A stretch of DNA of 64,000 nucleotides from Balneola sp. EhC07 (GTDB taxonomy: Bacteria; Bacteroidota; Rhodothermia; Balneolales; Balneolaceae). The position numbers were made by a program, and so were the translations under genes. The notes under the pieces were generated by a model. It searched no databases and had not been told where the DNA came from. It saw nothing but the letters and a program-made list of their open reading frames with translations. Positions 53,101-62,424 of the stretch are shown here, piece after piece; the stretch's first letter is position 1; every line of letters begins with the position of its first letter. The stretch spans positions 186,001 through 250,000 of the forward strand of contig NZ_LXYG01000014.1 in assembly GCF_001650905.1 (NCBI RefSeq). Reading direction: 5' to 3'.

Positions 53101-54838
53101 CAATACCGTAGATCTTTGGATTGTTCCTTTCCTGATACCAAAAGTATTTACAGAAATGGCCGGAGTTGCAACAGGGTCGGGTAAAATATGGGGCAATCTC
53201 GATGACTATGATTTTAAGGTAGACTACGATATTGGTGCAAATGATGCGGTTTACATGAAGCCAAGATTTTTAGATACTTATTATTATGGTCAGGGTCCGA
53301 TCACTTTTACCCGAAAAGACGGTTTAGTTTTTGAAGATATATTTTTGATAGATCCTTCCGGAGGTATGGCAGTTTTAGACGGTTGGTATAATTTTAATGA
53401 TTTCCAACCCGTACATAGTATGGATATCAGAATTGATACAGATGAATTTCAATTCCTGAATAACAACTTTGATCCCAATGCCCCATTCTTTGGGAAAGCG
53501 TACGGAACGGGAGTTGTTAATATTTCAGGCACCAACCTTAATCCGATTCTGACTACCCCTGAGCCAATGTTAATTTCAGATTTTTCTCAAATTGAGTTAC
53601 CGTTGCTTGAAGAAACGGAATTTGATGAAGACAATAAGTTTATTCGTTTTGTAGATAATTTTGATGGTTATGGAGTAGATTCAACATCACTGAATGATGG
53701 AAGTACGTTTTCTATCAATGACCAACTAGATCTTTCAGACCTTACTTTTGCTGAAAGGTTCACTTTAGATCTTCAGTTTATTGCAAACGACCCAATGACG
53801 GTACGTCTCATCTTCGATCAAATTACAGGAGATATTATTACCGCAAATGGTACCGGTCGTTTAAGAATCAGGCTGGAAGATGAAGACCTCAGTATTTTTG
53901 GCAGGTTTGATATAAGTGATGGAAATTATCAATTAGTAAGTGGGGATATATTCACAAGACGATTTAATCTTGAGCCGGGTGGAAATATAGTTTGGGAAGG
54001 AGAGCCTGATAACGCACGTATAAATATAAATGCGGTGTATTCTGCAAGGCCTAATATCAGAACATTAACCACTTCAAGGTCTGAACTGGATCTAACAGAT
54101 CCAAGTAACATTCAACGTACACCGGTTGATCTTGTTCTTAATATTAGCGGTTCTCTATCCAGTATCGAAAACAATTTCTATTTCCGTTTACCAAATACAT
54201 TTGAAGCAAGACAAAGTTCTACATTATCTACTCAGATTGCATCCCTAAATAGAAATGAAGACGAAAAATTACTGCAAGCTACAAGCTTCCTTTTAATGGG
54301 AGATTTTATTCCCGCTACTTCAGTAAATGGAGCTTCCTCATTAACAGAGAACTTTACGGGCAGCGGTGCTGTTTTAAACCCATTGATATCAAACCAATTA
54401 ATAAGCCCTTTGCTTTCTAATCAAATTAACTCTTTATTGAGCAGTGATATAAGCAGTTTTGATGTAGATTTTAATCTAAATACCTATAATCAGGTTGATC
54501 TAGGTTTGGCACTCAGGCTTTATAATGACAGAATTATTATTCGAAGAGACGGACAACTTACAGGGGCGCAATCAAATATTGGAGATTTGGGAGCTACATA
54601 TAAAATAAACCGAACATTTTCAGTTACTGCTTTTCACAGGCAAGACCCCACTTTTAGTAATCTCTCAAATGGACAAGAATCCCAACAAGGACAAGATATT
54701 AACGGAGTTGGTGTAGAAGCCGAAGTAAGTTTTAACACCTGGCAAGATTTTTTCAGGAGATTAGGTAGTCCGTTCAGAAAGCTGTTTGGTAAAAATAAAA
54801 ACAAAGAAGAAAATAATGGGAATGAAAATCCCAGTTAA
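50147..54838 (+). CDS. TamB-like translocation and assembly module protein (DUF490/AsmA-like)
   Basis: 1563 residues. One N-terminal membrane helix (about 16-38), then a very long beta-rich region that could form a taco-shaped lipid-carrying tunnel, then the TamB/DUF490 C-terminal domain: 'ADINAVYSARPNIRTL'-like 'ININAVYSARPNIRTLTTS', 'ATSFLLMGDF', 'NQVDLGLALRLYNDRIIIRRDGQ'. Such proteins bridge inner and outer membrane and move phospholipids or help barrel insertion. Starts at GTG immediately after the aroB stop; a Bacteroidota-type layout is seen with no tamA next to it. Confidence 0.9.
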   Translation: MPVVRWLHRVWNAFWAITVATVLTLLVAVGILFGLIQMEPAKSYLATRIETNFSEKYNGVFTIGELDGLIPFRIELKDVNLYPDSSSIVPVFKSDSVSANLNVPALFQQRFIVTGLNITSPTVLIDPESDISLLYALKKKNTNIPVADSSEIKSPFFEILAPNVTITSGQILIRNAYKPTEFTSNSDSLVIDDLDLSMYFEYKQDERFLDIERLSFTSNEIALGRSQVFGQIYSDNRYLEFNSFNFINQDSYLNFTGRIDGINIFELDFLQQLREAEYDLDIEEFSLSEDRINKLLPEWPSFRFPLFVKADFSGGIEEVDVNTTRIEYGNSSINASGKLFNFDKNNPFRYDLQFTDVVLDTSNVQDFYPEINKYQLEAISNTTLTAGLTGDLTNTEGSFTSKGKRGSISLTGSMGFADEKILNVQFETDSLNIGNLVGDFIKNTNITSKGEFKTSDYKDLTSFDLFNFSSKDVVVNDSTFSLVELSATGKNKVITPDFLVRARDGTLEGKGEFDFSNESSSFKLDGKGNNLSLQYFIQSENLADVQMDIEYQADFKGTSLNDATGVLNVNIPFSTSNGDTLKPQLLYADVTNLTSSNRSIRVTTTVLDVSLEGNFMITNLLPLAKHWAGFFKERLEEEFFTETFTDTKLKVGKGLGNQDFNITAQLKDVNLVQKYYPEFPDMVASTRLTSNVTADTTRLLFNADIFDSKFQLGEFEADSIRTQLTGSFRYNQSLKDFSNFLVSVDIARFNTPYFDTQGFNFNFDMTEDTVILNNNIEVIGNDAALLLSSTSAFSDTAIVTSINEFRLGSEVYSWENRDEPRLTYTNNEKLVFENFTFQNREELFNVEGAFSNEVTDSVNYFFRGVKLDRISDLINGKVDFGGNLNGVFTTRTLTKIPTVEGNINLNAFSLNDQTVGDFAISSVFNKDLNRFDTNISVTTDSTIYPEYFQRNDREGQNLEFSGYVLAPVNGEFPKADSLYSFDLDFNTVDLWIVPFLIPKVFTEMAGVATGSGKIWGNLDDYDFKVDYDIGANDAVYMKPRFLDTYYYGQGPITFTRKDGLVFEDIFLIDPSGGMAVLDGWYNFNDFQPVHSMDIRIDTDEFQFLNNNFDPNAPFFGKAYGTGVVNISGTNLNPILTTPEPMLISDFSQIELPLLEETEFDEDNKFIRFVDNFDGYGVDSTSLNDGSTFSINDQLDLSDLTFAERFTLDLQFIANDPMTVRLIFDQITGDIITANGTGRLRIRLEDEDLSIFGRFDISDGNYQLVSGDIFTRRFNLEPGGNIVWEGEPDNARININAVYSARPNIRTLTTSRSELDLTDPSNIQRTPVDLVLNISGSLSSIENNFYFRLPNTFEARQSSTLSTQIASLNRNEDEKLLQATSFLLMGDFIPATSVNGASSLTENFTGSGAVLNPLISNQLISPLLSNQINSLLSSDISSFDVDFNLNTYNQVDLGLALRLYNDRIIIRRDGQLTGAQSNIGDLGATYKINRTFSVTAFHRQDPTFSNLSNGQESQQGQDINGVGVEAEVSFNTWQDFFRRLGSPFRKLFGKNKNKEENNGNENPS

Positions 54839-54850
54839 CAAAAGGATTTA

Positions 54851-57007
54851 ATGAGTAGAAACTCACGAGAAAGTAGTTTAGAACAAATAATAATAGATCT
54901 TGTAAAAAGCAGTCCTAATAATTCATTACAAAGAGATGTGATTGCGAATGCATTAGCAATAAACAGTAAAAAAGAGCATCGTAAATTAGATAAAACAATA
55001 GACAGGCTTGATAAAAAAGGGATCTTAAGCAAAAATGGTCCACAAATTCAGCTAAGAACATCTCACAAAAAAGTAAAGACACAAGATTCTAATTTAGTTG
55101 AAGGATACATTCAGTTAACTCCAAGAGGGACCGGTTATGTAATCGTAGAAGGGATGGAAGAAGATGTAATGATTCCCGGAAATGATACGGGTCTATGTTT
55201 ACCAAATGATATTGTCTCAGTTAAAATTACTGGTAAAAGAAACAGCGGCCAACCTAAAGGAAAAGTTGTTGAGATTATAAAACGAGGGAAAGAATTTTAT
55301 GTTGGTACGTTTAAAAGGACAGGCGACAGAACCTTTTTAATAGAACCTGACCAAAAGTCTGCACATGTTAACTTTTTTGTTTTAAAAGACAATGTTAATG
55401 GAGCCCATAATGATGATAAAGTTCTATTCAAACTGAAAAACTGGACACATCCAAAAGCATTACCGGAAGCAGTAGTGACTTCAATATTGGGTAAATCAGG
55501 GACCAATGACGCAAATATCCTATCAATTTTAGCGGAAAATGAGCTCAGGTCAGATTTTGATCAGGAAGTGGAAACCTTTGCAGATAGAATTCCTGTAGAA
55601 ATTCCCGAGGAAGAATTTAAGCGTCGTAAAGATATGCGGGAAGATTTTGTGTTTACCATTGATCCTGCGGATGCTAAAGATTTCGATGATGCGCTGAGCA
55701 TTGAATTACTTGAGAATGGAAATTTTTATTTAGGTGTACATATTGCAGATGTAAGTCATTATGTAACGCCTGATACTATTCTTGATAAAGAAGCATATAG
55801 CCGTGGAACCAGCGTTTATTTGGTTGACAGAGTAATTCCAATGTTGCCAGAAAAACTAAGTAATGGTGTATGTAGTCTTCGCCCAAATGAGGACAAACTA
55901 ACCTACAGCTGCTTTATGGAGATCGATCAAAAAGGGAAATTGATAGATTATTCCGTCGAAGAAACAGCTATTCACTCAAAGCAAAGATTTACTTATGAGC
56001 AGGCTCAGGAAGTACTGGATGGAAAAGATCATAAGTATAAAAAAGAATTAAAGATAGCTGAGAAATTAGCAAAAACTCTTCTAGATAAAAGGTTCAAAGA
56101 AGGCGCTATTGATTTTGATAATCCGGAACCAAAGTTTGTTCTGGATGAAAGAGGGACACCTATTGAAGTGATCATTAAAAAGAGAATATTTGCTCATCGA
56201 CTTATTGAAGAATGTATGTTGATGGCAAATAAAACAGTTGCACTGCATGTCGAAAATCTTAGAAAGGAATCAGGAAAGAAGAAGTCTAAAAATCTGTTTC
56301 CCTTTTTCTATCGTATTCATGATAAACCGGATCAGGAAAAATTAGCTGGTGTAGCTGAACAGGTAGCTCCTTTAGACATTACATTTGAAGTAACAGATAA
56401 TATGACTCCCAAAAAGATTAATGAGCTTCTGCAAAAAGTAAAAAACACATCTGTAGAGTCTATTGTTAATGGATTAATGTTACGCTCAATGGCAAAAGCA
56501 GAGTACTCTCCGGCTAATATTGGACACTTTGGATTAGGCTTTCCACATTACGCACACTTTACAAGCCCTATCCGCCGTTACCCTGATGTGATAGTCCATA
56601 GATTATTAAAAAAATATTCATCGGGTACAACCGGTTATAACTTTGAGGCTCTCATAAAACATGGCGAACATTGTAGCAGTCGCGAAAGAGTTGCAGTGGA
56701 TGCAGAAAGAGATTCTATAAAACTTAAGCAAGTGGAATTTTTAAGTACAAAAATAGGTGAATCGTTCAACGGTACCATAACCGGAGTTACTGAACGAGGT
56801 ATTTTTGTAAATTTAAATGACATTTTTTGTGAAGGTATGGTTAGAGTTTCTGATCTGAAAGGTGATTATTATGTTTTCAATCTAAAAACGCATGCACTTG
56901 TAGGGCGGTCATCAGGTAAAGCATATAAACTTGGTGATGATATTAAAGTGAAAGTTGAAAGCACGAATACACAAAAGCGACAAATTGATTTTACACTAGC
57001 AAAATAA
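54851..57007 (+). CDS. rnr: Ribonuclease R
   Basis: 3'-5' exoribonuclease of the RNase II/R family. 718 residues: N-terminal winged-helix part ('LQRDVIANALAINSK'), cold-shock domains (about 80-230), RNB catalytic core with 'TIDPADAKDFDDALSIE' giving Asp271, Asp277, Asp279 and Asp280, and a C-terminal S1 domain ('GESFNGTITGVTERGIFVNLND'). The length is normal. Thirteen bases follow the tamB stop. Confidence 0.96.
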   Translation: MSRNSRESSLEQIIIDLVKSSPNNSLQRDVIANALAINSKKEHRKLDKTIDRLDKKGILSKNGPQIQLRTSHKKVKTQDSNLVEGYIQLTPRGTGYVIVEGMEEDVMIPGNDTGLCLPNDIVSVKITGKRNSGQPKGKVVEIIKRGKEFYVGTFKRTGDRTFLIEPDQKSAHVNFFVLKDNVNGAHNDDKVLFKLKNWTHPKALPEAVVTSILGKSGTNDANILSILAENELRSDFDQEVETFADRIPVEIPEEEFKRRKDMREDFVFTIDPADAKDFDDALSIELLENGNFYLGVHIADVSHYVTPDTILDKEAYSRGTSVYLVDRVIPMLPEKLSNGVCSLRPNEDKLTYSCFMEIDQKGKLIDYSVEETAIHSKQRFTYEQAQEVLDGKDHKYKKELKIAEKLAKTLLDKRFKEGAIDFDNPEPKFVLDERGTPIEVIIKKRIFAHRLIEECMLMANKTVALHVENLRKESGKKKSKNLFPFFYRIHDKPDQEKLAGVAEQVAPLDITFEVTDNMTPKKINELLQKVKNTSVESIVNGLMLRSMAKAEYSPANIGHFGLGFPHYAHFTSPIRRYPDVIVHRLLKKYSSGTTGYNFEALIKHGEHCSSRERVAVDAERDSIKLKQVEFLSTKIGESFNGTITGVTERGIFVNLNDIFCEGMVRVSDLKGDYYVFNLKTHALVGRSSGKAYKLGDDIKVKVESTNTQKRQIDFTLAK

Positions 57008-57019
57008 ACTGATATTGAT

Positions 57020-60000
57020 ATGAAGGCACGAATTTTCTTACCCATTCTAATAGGCCTGCTGGCTTCTAGTTTAAGTGATGCTCAATATTTCTCTTATGGG
57101 AAAAACAGAGTTCAGTATGAAAATTTTGAGTGGAGGTATTTACAGTCGAAACATTTCGATGTGTATTACTATGGAGAAAAAAATTATAAGCTCGCAGAGT
57201 TTGCATCTATGAGTGTTGAAAGTGCCTACAAACAACTAAAAGATGATTTTGATCATGAACTATCAGATCGGATATCGGTTATTATTTATGATTCTCATAA
57301 TGATTTTTCTCAAACGAATGTAGTAAACCTTCCCACAAGTGCAGAGGGAATAGGTGGAGTAACTGACAAGTATAAAAACAGAATGACTATTCCCTTTGAT
57401 GGAGAATACAGTGATTTCAGACGTACAATACACCATGAGTTAGTGCACGCTGTATTTAATGATATGTTTTACGGAGGGTCGGTTAATTCTATAATTCAAA
57501 ATAATATTCAGTTAGTATTTCCACTTTGGTTTGAGGAAGGTTTAGCTGAATACACTGCTTTGGGTTGGGATACCAATACCGATATGTTTATCAGAGATGC
57601 GGTAATTAATAATTATTTACCTCCGATAAGATACCTGAATGGCTATTACGCATACAGAGGAGGGCAGTCTTTTTGGAACTATATTGTTGAAGAATACGGA
57701 AGAGAGAAGATCGCAGAAATTCTTCAAAGCATTAAGACGAGCAGAAGTGTTGAGTATGGATTAATTACTTCAGTCGGTATGAACGTCGACGAGATTTCGA
57801 AAGCCTGGACCGAAGCATTGAAGAAAAGGTACTATCCGGAAGTTGCAGAGAGAGAACGAGCTGATGCATTGGCTACACTTCTTACTGAAAGAGGGAAGTT
57901 TGGTTCATATAATACTAGTGCTGCAATTTCTCCACAAGGGGATAAAGTCGCATTTATAACTAATAGCAGAGGCTATTTTGATGTCGCGGTAATAAGCACG
58001 ATCAATGGCAATAAGCTCAAAACATTGATCAGAGGTGAAGATAATCCTGATTTCGAGGAACTGAATATCCTTAATCCGAACCTTACATGGTCGCCTGATG
58101 GCTCTAAAGTTGCTTTATCCACAAAAACAAAAGGAAGAGATGATATTGCAATCATAGATTATAACACGAAAGAAATAGAAAAGATCAAGTTCCCGAATAT
58201 AGATGCAATCGGATCAGTTTCCTGGTCGCCTGACGGAGCAAAAATAGCATTTGACGGAAACATTGGACCTTTTCAGGATGTGTTCGTTTTTGACTTGAAC
58301 ACAAAAGAGCTGAAAAATCTTACCAGAGATATCTACTCGGATAGAGAACCGGCGTGGTCATCAGATTCAAAATCCGTTTATTTTGTATCTGACAGAGGAG
58401 AGAGCTTAGCATTGGGTGAAACACTTACCAGTTACAGTTTATTCAAGAACAATGGTATGTATCAGACAGATATTTACGAAGTGAAAATAGGCACTGACAG
58501 AGCTATTCAAATTACAAATAGTCCGTTGTGGAATGAGTTTCAACCAATAACTACCCAAAACGGGAAACTTCTTTTTATTTCAGATGAAAACGGGATTCAA
58601 AACCTTAAAGAGCTGAACTTAAAAACAAGAACTGCAGTATCAATTACTGATTTACAGACGGGTATATCCCAGATATCAATAAGTGCTGATGGAAGTAAAC
58701 TGGCTTTCAATTCAATTAACAATGGGTACTTAGATATTTTCTTGATCAAATCACCTTTAAATAAAGAGATCAAAAAACCTATTACAGAAAACTATTGGGC
58801 TAAAAGACGCTCTTCAGAATCAGAAGCTCAAAGAGTTCCTGCTACGAAATTTGCTCAGGAGTTTTTTAAAGAAGGGGTTGTTTCAATTACTGATATAGAA
58901 GAAAAAGAGAAAGTTGAAGCAGATTCTATCTTATCTAATAACGAAGAAGATGGCATCGACTTTAGAAATTATGTGTTTACAGACGATGTGCTTCAGGATT
59001 CAACGATCTACCTTCAGGATATTGAAGCTTTTACAGTAAGTGACAATTTAACGGAAGATGGTAGATATGTTCCGCAAGAGTACAGACTTAAATTTGACGT
59101 CGATATTGCATACAGCCCATCCTTTGTAGCTTCAACTTATGGTTCTTATGCTCTTACTCAGTTTATAATCAGTGACTTGCTTGGTGATTATCAATTGTCG
59201 CTGGGTACAAACTTTGTTTTCGATTTAAGAGAAAGTGATTATAGTTTCAGGTTTGGAAATCTAAAGAACAGAACGAATTACTTTATAAGTTACTTTCATA
59301 CATCAAGAAAATACCAAAGCTTTTTTGGAGATCTAATCCGCTACAGAACCTATGGTTTAGGAGGTACAGTTCAATACCCATTCGATAAATTCAGCAGACT
59401 TGATTTTAATGTAACTCTGCTTAATGTAGATTTGGATTTCAACTCTGTGATCGATCGTCCTAACGGAGCCGGAACTTCTTCTGCCGACAGAAGTCAACAA
59501 AGTCAATTTCTATATCCTGAACTGGTTTATACTGATGATAAAACAAAACCGGGTTTTATTACTCCACGTGGTGGATACCGATATTCTGTTGGTTTGAGTG
59601 GTAGTCCTGTAATTGGAAAGACAGCACCCGAATTCGCTTCAGTTTTGGGTGACTTTAGAAAATATTTTGATATGGGATATCAATACACATTTGCTTTAAG
59701 ATATTCCGGAGCAGCCTCTATAGGAAAAGACTCACAGAACTATTTCTTGGGTGGTAAATTAGGTTGGTTAAATCAACAATATTCAAATAATGGTTTCTCA
59801 AATGACAGAATAACCGATAACTTTTTTACGGTACCTGCTCTTCCTTTGAGAGGCTTTGAATACAACTCGATCAATGGTAATAAGTTTAGTCTTGTAAATG
59901 CAGAATTCAGATTTCCATTGTTTGCAGCACTTGTACCGGGAGCTGTTCCTATTCTACCTCTATACAATGTTACCGGTCTTGCATTTGTTGATGCAGGAGC

Positions 60001-60304
60001 CGCTTGGGGACAGACGATAAATTACGGACTTCTTAAAAATCCTGATCTAAATTCTGAATTCGCGATAAATGATAAAAAACTGGATTTTACGGTAGCAAAA
60101 GAAACCTCAGGGTATATACCAAATGGTGATGGTACATTCTCTGAATTCAAATACTTAGACGGCGATGTGTTAATTGGCGCAGGTTTTGGTTTAAGATCAA
60201 TACTCTTTGGCTTGCCGTTTGGATATGATATTGGTTGGGCTTATGATAGAACGGGCTTTAAATCTGATGCGGTTCATTATTTCTCAATAGGAATTGACTT
60301 CTAA
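57020..60304 (+). CDS. Outer-membrane protein with MA-type metalloprotease, PD40 propeller and beta-barrel domains
   Basis: 1094 residues with a signal peptide (about 1-21). The first domain is a gluzincin-like peptidase: HExxH at His139-Glu140-His143 and a downstream 'WFEEGLAEY' with Glu172/173 as third ligand. The middle has TolB/WD40-like PD40 blades ('PDGSKVALSTKTKGRDDIAIID', 'SWSPDGAKIAFDG', 'SSDSKSVYFVSDRGE'). The last third is a BamA/Omp85-like barrel ('GFITPRGGYRYSVGLSG', 'LRGFEYNSINGNKF', ending SIGIDF). Thus a protease plus propeller displayed by a barrel. Such fusions occur in Balneolota, Rhodothermota and Gemmatimonadota with unknown targets. Convergent with the plug gene, four bases apart. 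Confidence 0.85.
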   Translation: MKARIFLPILIGLLASSLSDAQYFSYGKNRVQYENFEWRYLQSKHFDVYYYGEKNYKLAEFASMSVESAYKQLKDDFDHELSDRISVIIYDSHNDFSQTNVVNLPTSAEGIGGVTDKYKNRMTIPFDGEYSDFRRTIHHELVHAVFNDMFYGGSVNSIIQNNIQLVFPLWFEEGLAEYTALGWDTNTDMFIRDAVINNYLPPIRYLNGYYAYRGGQSFWNYIVEEYGREKIAEILQSIKTSRSVEYGLITSVGMNVDEISKAWTEALKKRYYPEVAERERADALATLLTERGKFGSYNTSAAISPQGDKVAFITNSRGYFDVAVISTINGNKLKTLIRGEDNPDFEELNILNPNLTWSPDGSKVALSTKTKGRDDIAIIDYNTKEIEKIKFPNIDAIGSVSWSPDGAKIAFDGNIGPFQDVFVFDLNTKELKNLTRDIYSDREPAWSSDSKSVYFVSDRGESLALGETLTSYSLFKNNGMYQTDIYEVKIGTDRAIQITNSPLWNEFQPITTQNGKLLFISDENGIQNLKELNLKTRTAVSITDLQTGISQISISADGSKLAFNSINNGYLDIFLIKSPLNKEIKKPITENYWAKRRSSESEAQRVPATKFAQEFFKEGVVSITDIEEKEKVEADSILSNNEEDGIDFRNYVFTDDVLQDSTIYLQDIEAFTVSDNLTEDGRYVPQEYRLKFDVDIAYSPSFVASTYGSYALTQFIISDLLGDYQLSLGTNFVFDLRESDYSFRFGNLKNRTNYFISYFHTSRKYQSFFGDLIRYRTYGLGGTVQYPFDKFSRLDFNVTLLNVDLDFNSVIDRPNGAGTSSADRSQQSQFLYPELVYTDDKTKPGFITPRGGYRYSVGLSGSPVIGKTAPEFASVLGDFRKYFDMGYQYTFALRYSGAASIGKDSQNYFLGGKLGWLNQQYSNNGFSNDRITDNFFTVPALPLRGFEYNSINGNKFSLVNAEFRFPLFAALVPGAVPILPLYNVTGLAFVDAGAAWGQTINYGLLKNPDLNSEFAINDKKLDFTVAKETSGYIPNGDGTFSEFKYLDGDVLIGAGFGLRSILFGLPFGYDIGWAYDRTGFKSDAVHYFSIGIDF

Positions 60305-60308
60305 TAGA

Positions 60309-61601
60309 TCAATTATCGGAGTTAAAACCACCTATGATTAAAAGTCTTTGGTAGTTTTTTCCCGGATCAAGGTAGTAGACAAAAGAATGATATACTTGCC
60401 TGCGATTCGTAATCGAGTCATTGATGGGTATAGCTGTGGAATTATCCGAGTTTTCGTTCTTTTGAAAATATTTATATCGATAATTGCCTTCCTTAATTAA
60501 TACATCAGCCGACCATAAACCGGTATTGGAGTTATAATTCAATTCTGAATCTTTATCTAAGATCCAGGAGTTAAAATCTCCTGCTACATATAATTCTGTA
60601 TTTTCAGTATTCAACGTTCCTGATTTGAATCTGAATTGTACCTCTGCGTATCTGGAATCTCTGTTCTTTTTAGGTTTACCAAAGTTTGATGAATAGCCTA
60701 CAGAAGGAGAGGCTGTAAAATTTAGTATGTCTCTCTTCAAAATAACTTTGGGAGGAGTAAACTCAGGCTGCCAATCTTCAATCTTATCTAAATTGATATT
60801 TAGATCCGTGAGATCTAAAGGGATAAAATCAAAACCCGATGTAAATAAATTGCTTCTTGGTGTATAAAATCGAACCTTACCCGGAGATGTGATGTCAAAG
60901 GTTTCCGTAGATTTTGCACTTCCCCAAAACCGGTTTTGTACAAATCTAAAAGACAGATCGAATTGTGGAAATTCCACTTCTTCAGGGTATTCGTAAATTG
61001 AAAAAAGCTGATCTGAAGCAGAAAAATTATTTCCTGAATTATAAAGTGTTTCAACTCTAGAGTTGATTTTTCCTGCCTGTTCTGTTACAAAAAAGGGAAT
61101 GCTGAAAAGTTTAGTATTTGATGAATAATCAAAAACATTGAGCAAGTAATTACCACTGGATATGAATTTCACATTATTATTAGGAAATTCAGATTTATAG
61201 TGAAAATAGTTGGGTTTTGACAGGGAGTTTATTTCTCCTCCTGTAATAATAAGCTCATTAAAACCATCTAAATACCAAGCTTCCGGTATATTACTTGGGT
61301 TCCAGTTTTGGTCGAAATGTTCAAAGGTAACTCTGAATTGTCCTGAGAGAGAAGTAAGCTCATCAAATTCTAAAACAAGCTTTTCTCTATTGTTCAGAGT
61401 TATAATAGGCGGATTATTTTGATTCCCTTTTCTGTAAAGTTGAATGCTTTTAAAAGAAGCTGGAGCGCTCAATTGATCAGGCACTAGGAGCAACCCCTGA
61501 TCCTGATTTTCATCCGGATTCGAATATCTTGTAGAAATTTCAGACGTTCCTGAACACGATAAAAGAACTGCCAAAAAAGAAATAAAGATATTTCTAAACA
61601 T
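60309..61601 (-). CDS. DUF5103 family protein (type IX secretion system plug-like)
   Basis: About 430 residues from ATG 61601; a longer frame adds five residues. Lipoprotein signal with LLSC (SFLAVLLSC). DUF5103 features: 'FEHFDQNWNPSNIPEAWYLDGFNE', 'YKSEFPNNNVKFISSGNYLLNVFDY', a domain 'LYVAGDFNSWILDKDSELNYN...GNYRYKYFQ', and 'VYHSFVYYLDPGKNYQRLLIIGGF' at the end. DUF5103 proteins are the plug of the SprA translocon in Bacteroidota. No other T9SS gene is in view. Overlaps dapF by eight bases. Confidence 0.85.
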   Translation of the reverse strand: MFRNIFISFLAVLLSCSGTSEISTRYSNPDENQDQGLLLVPDQLSAPASFKSIQLYRKGNQNNPPIITLNNREKLVLEFDELTSLSGQFRVTFEHFDQNWNPSNIPEAWYLDGFNELIITGGEINSLSKPNYFHYKSEFPNNNVKFISSGNYLLNVFDYSSNTKLFSIPFFVTEQAGKINSRVETLYNSGNNFSASDQLFSIYEYPEEVEFPQFDLSFRFVQNRFWGSAKSTETFDITSPGKVRFYTPRSNLFTSGFDFIPLDLTDLNINLDKIEDWQPEFTPPKVILKRDILNFTASPSVGYSSNFGKPKKNRDSRYAEVQFRFKSGTLNTENTELYVAGDFNSWILDKDSELNYNSNTGLWSADVLIKEGNYRYKYFQKNENSDNSTAIPINDSITNRRQVYHSFVYYLDPGKNYQRLLIIGGFNSDN

Positions 61602-62424
61602 TAATTTTCCCTTCAAAAACGAAGTTGGCCGGTCCTGCCAGTCTTATATTTTTATATGTTTTGTTCTCAGTATCGTAATTAAAAGAGACCTTAAGCGTTC
61701 CTCCCTTTACTGAGATCATGTAATCGAAATTTTCATTCTCTTTTTCATTATTGGAGTAATGTGTAGCAATAGCAGATGCAATAGCTCCGGTACCGCAAGC
61801 TAATGTTAAACCTTCAACACCGCGCTCGAAAGTTTGAAGTTCTATTTTCGTTTCTTCCTTTTTACAAACAAAATTAACGTTTGAACCCGGTGGATTTAAA
61901 CTGTCGTGATTTCTAAGCATTGAACCAACAGTAATTAGCTCGGATTCAATTTTAAGCTGATCATCATCTACAAAATTTACAACATGTTCGGTCCCTGTAT
62001 AAACCTGAATAAGTTGATGATTCTCAATCTGAATGTTTTCCGGTTCCAATACATCAGGAAAACTTACTGAGACTAAATTATTCTGTAGATCTACATCAGC
62101 ATTGTATATAGCTTTGTGAACATTGAAAGTTTGATCTACTCCGAAACCATGATGTGCTGCAAACAACGCCAGACATCGGCTCCCGTTCCCGCACATACCT
62201 GCATCGCTTCCATCTGCATTTCTGTAGATCATGGTATAATCAACTCCATCGATTTGAGGATTTTCCAATGCCATTAATCCGTCAGCTCCAATACCAAACC
62301 GTCGATCACATAATTCAGGAGTAAAATCAATGATCTCTTTCATTGAAAACTGAAGGTCTCTGTTGTCGATAACCACAAAATCATTACCTGCACCTTCCAT
62401 TTTATAAAACGTAATTTCTCTCAT
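61594..62424 (-). CDS. dapF: Diaminopimelate epimerase
   Basis: Converts LL- to meso-diaminopimelate for lysine and peptidoglycan. 276 residues. The two active-site Cys are present: Cys78 in 'AGMCGNGSRC' and Cys210 in 'LACGTGA'; the start 'FYKMEGAGNDFVVID' is also typical. The length is normal. The start shares a base with the holB stop. Confidence 0.96.
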   Translation of the reverse strand: MREITFYKMEGAGNDFVVIDNRDLQFSMKEIIDFTPELCDRRFGIGADGLMALENPQIDGVDYTMIYRNADGSDAGMCGNGSRCLALFAAHHGFGVDQTFNVHKAIYNADVDLQNNLVSVSFPDVLEPENIQIENHQLIQVYTGTEHVVNFVDDDQLKIESELITVGSMLRNHDSLNPPGSNVNFVCKKEETKIELQTFERGVEGLTLACGTGAIASAIATHYSNNEKENENFDYMISVKGGTLKVSFNYDTENKTYKNIRLAGPANFVFEGKINV

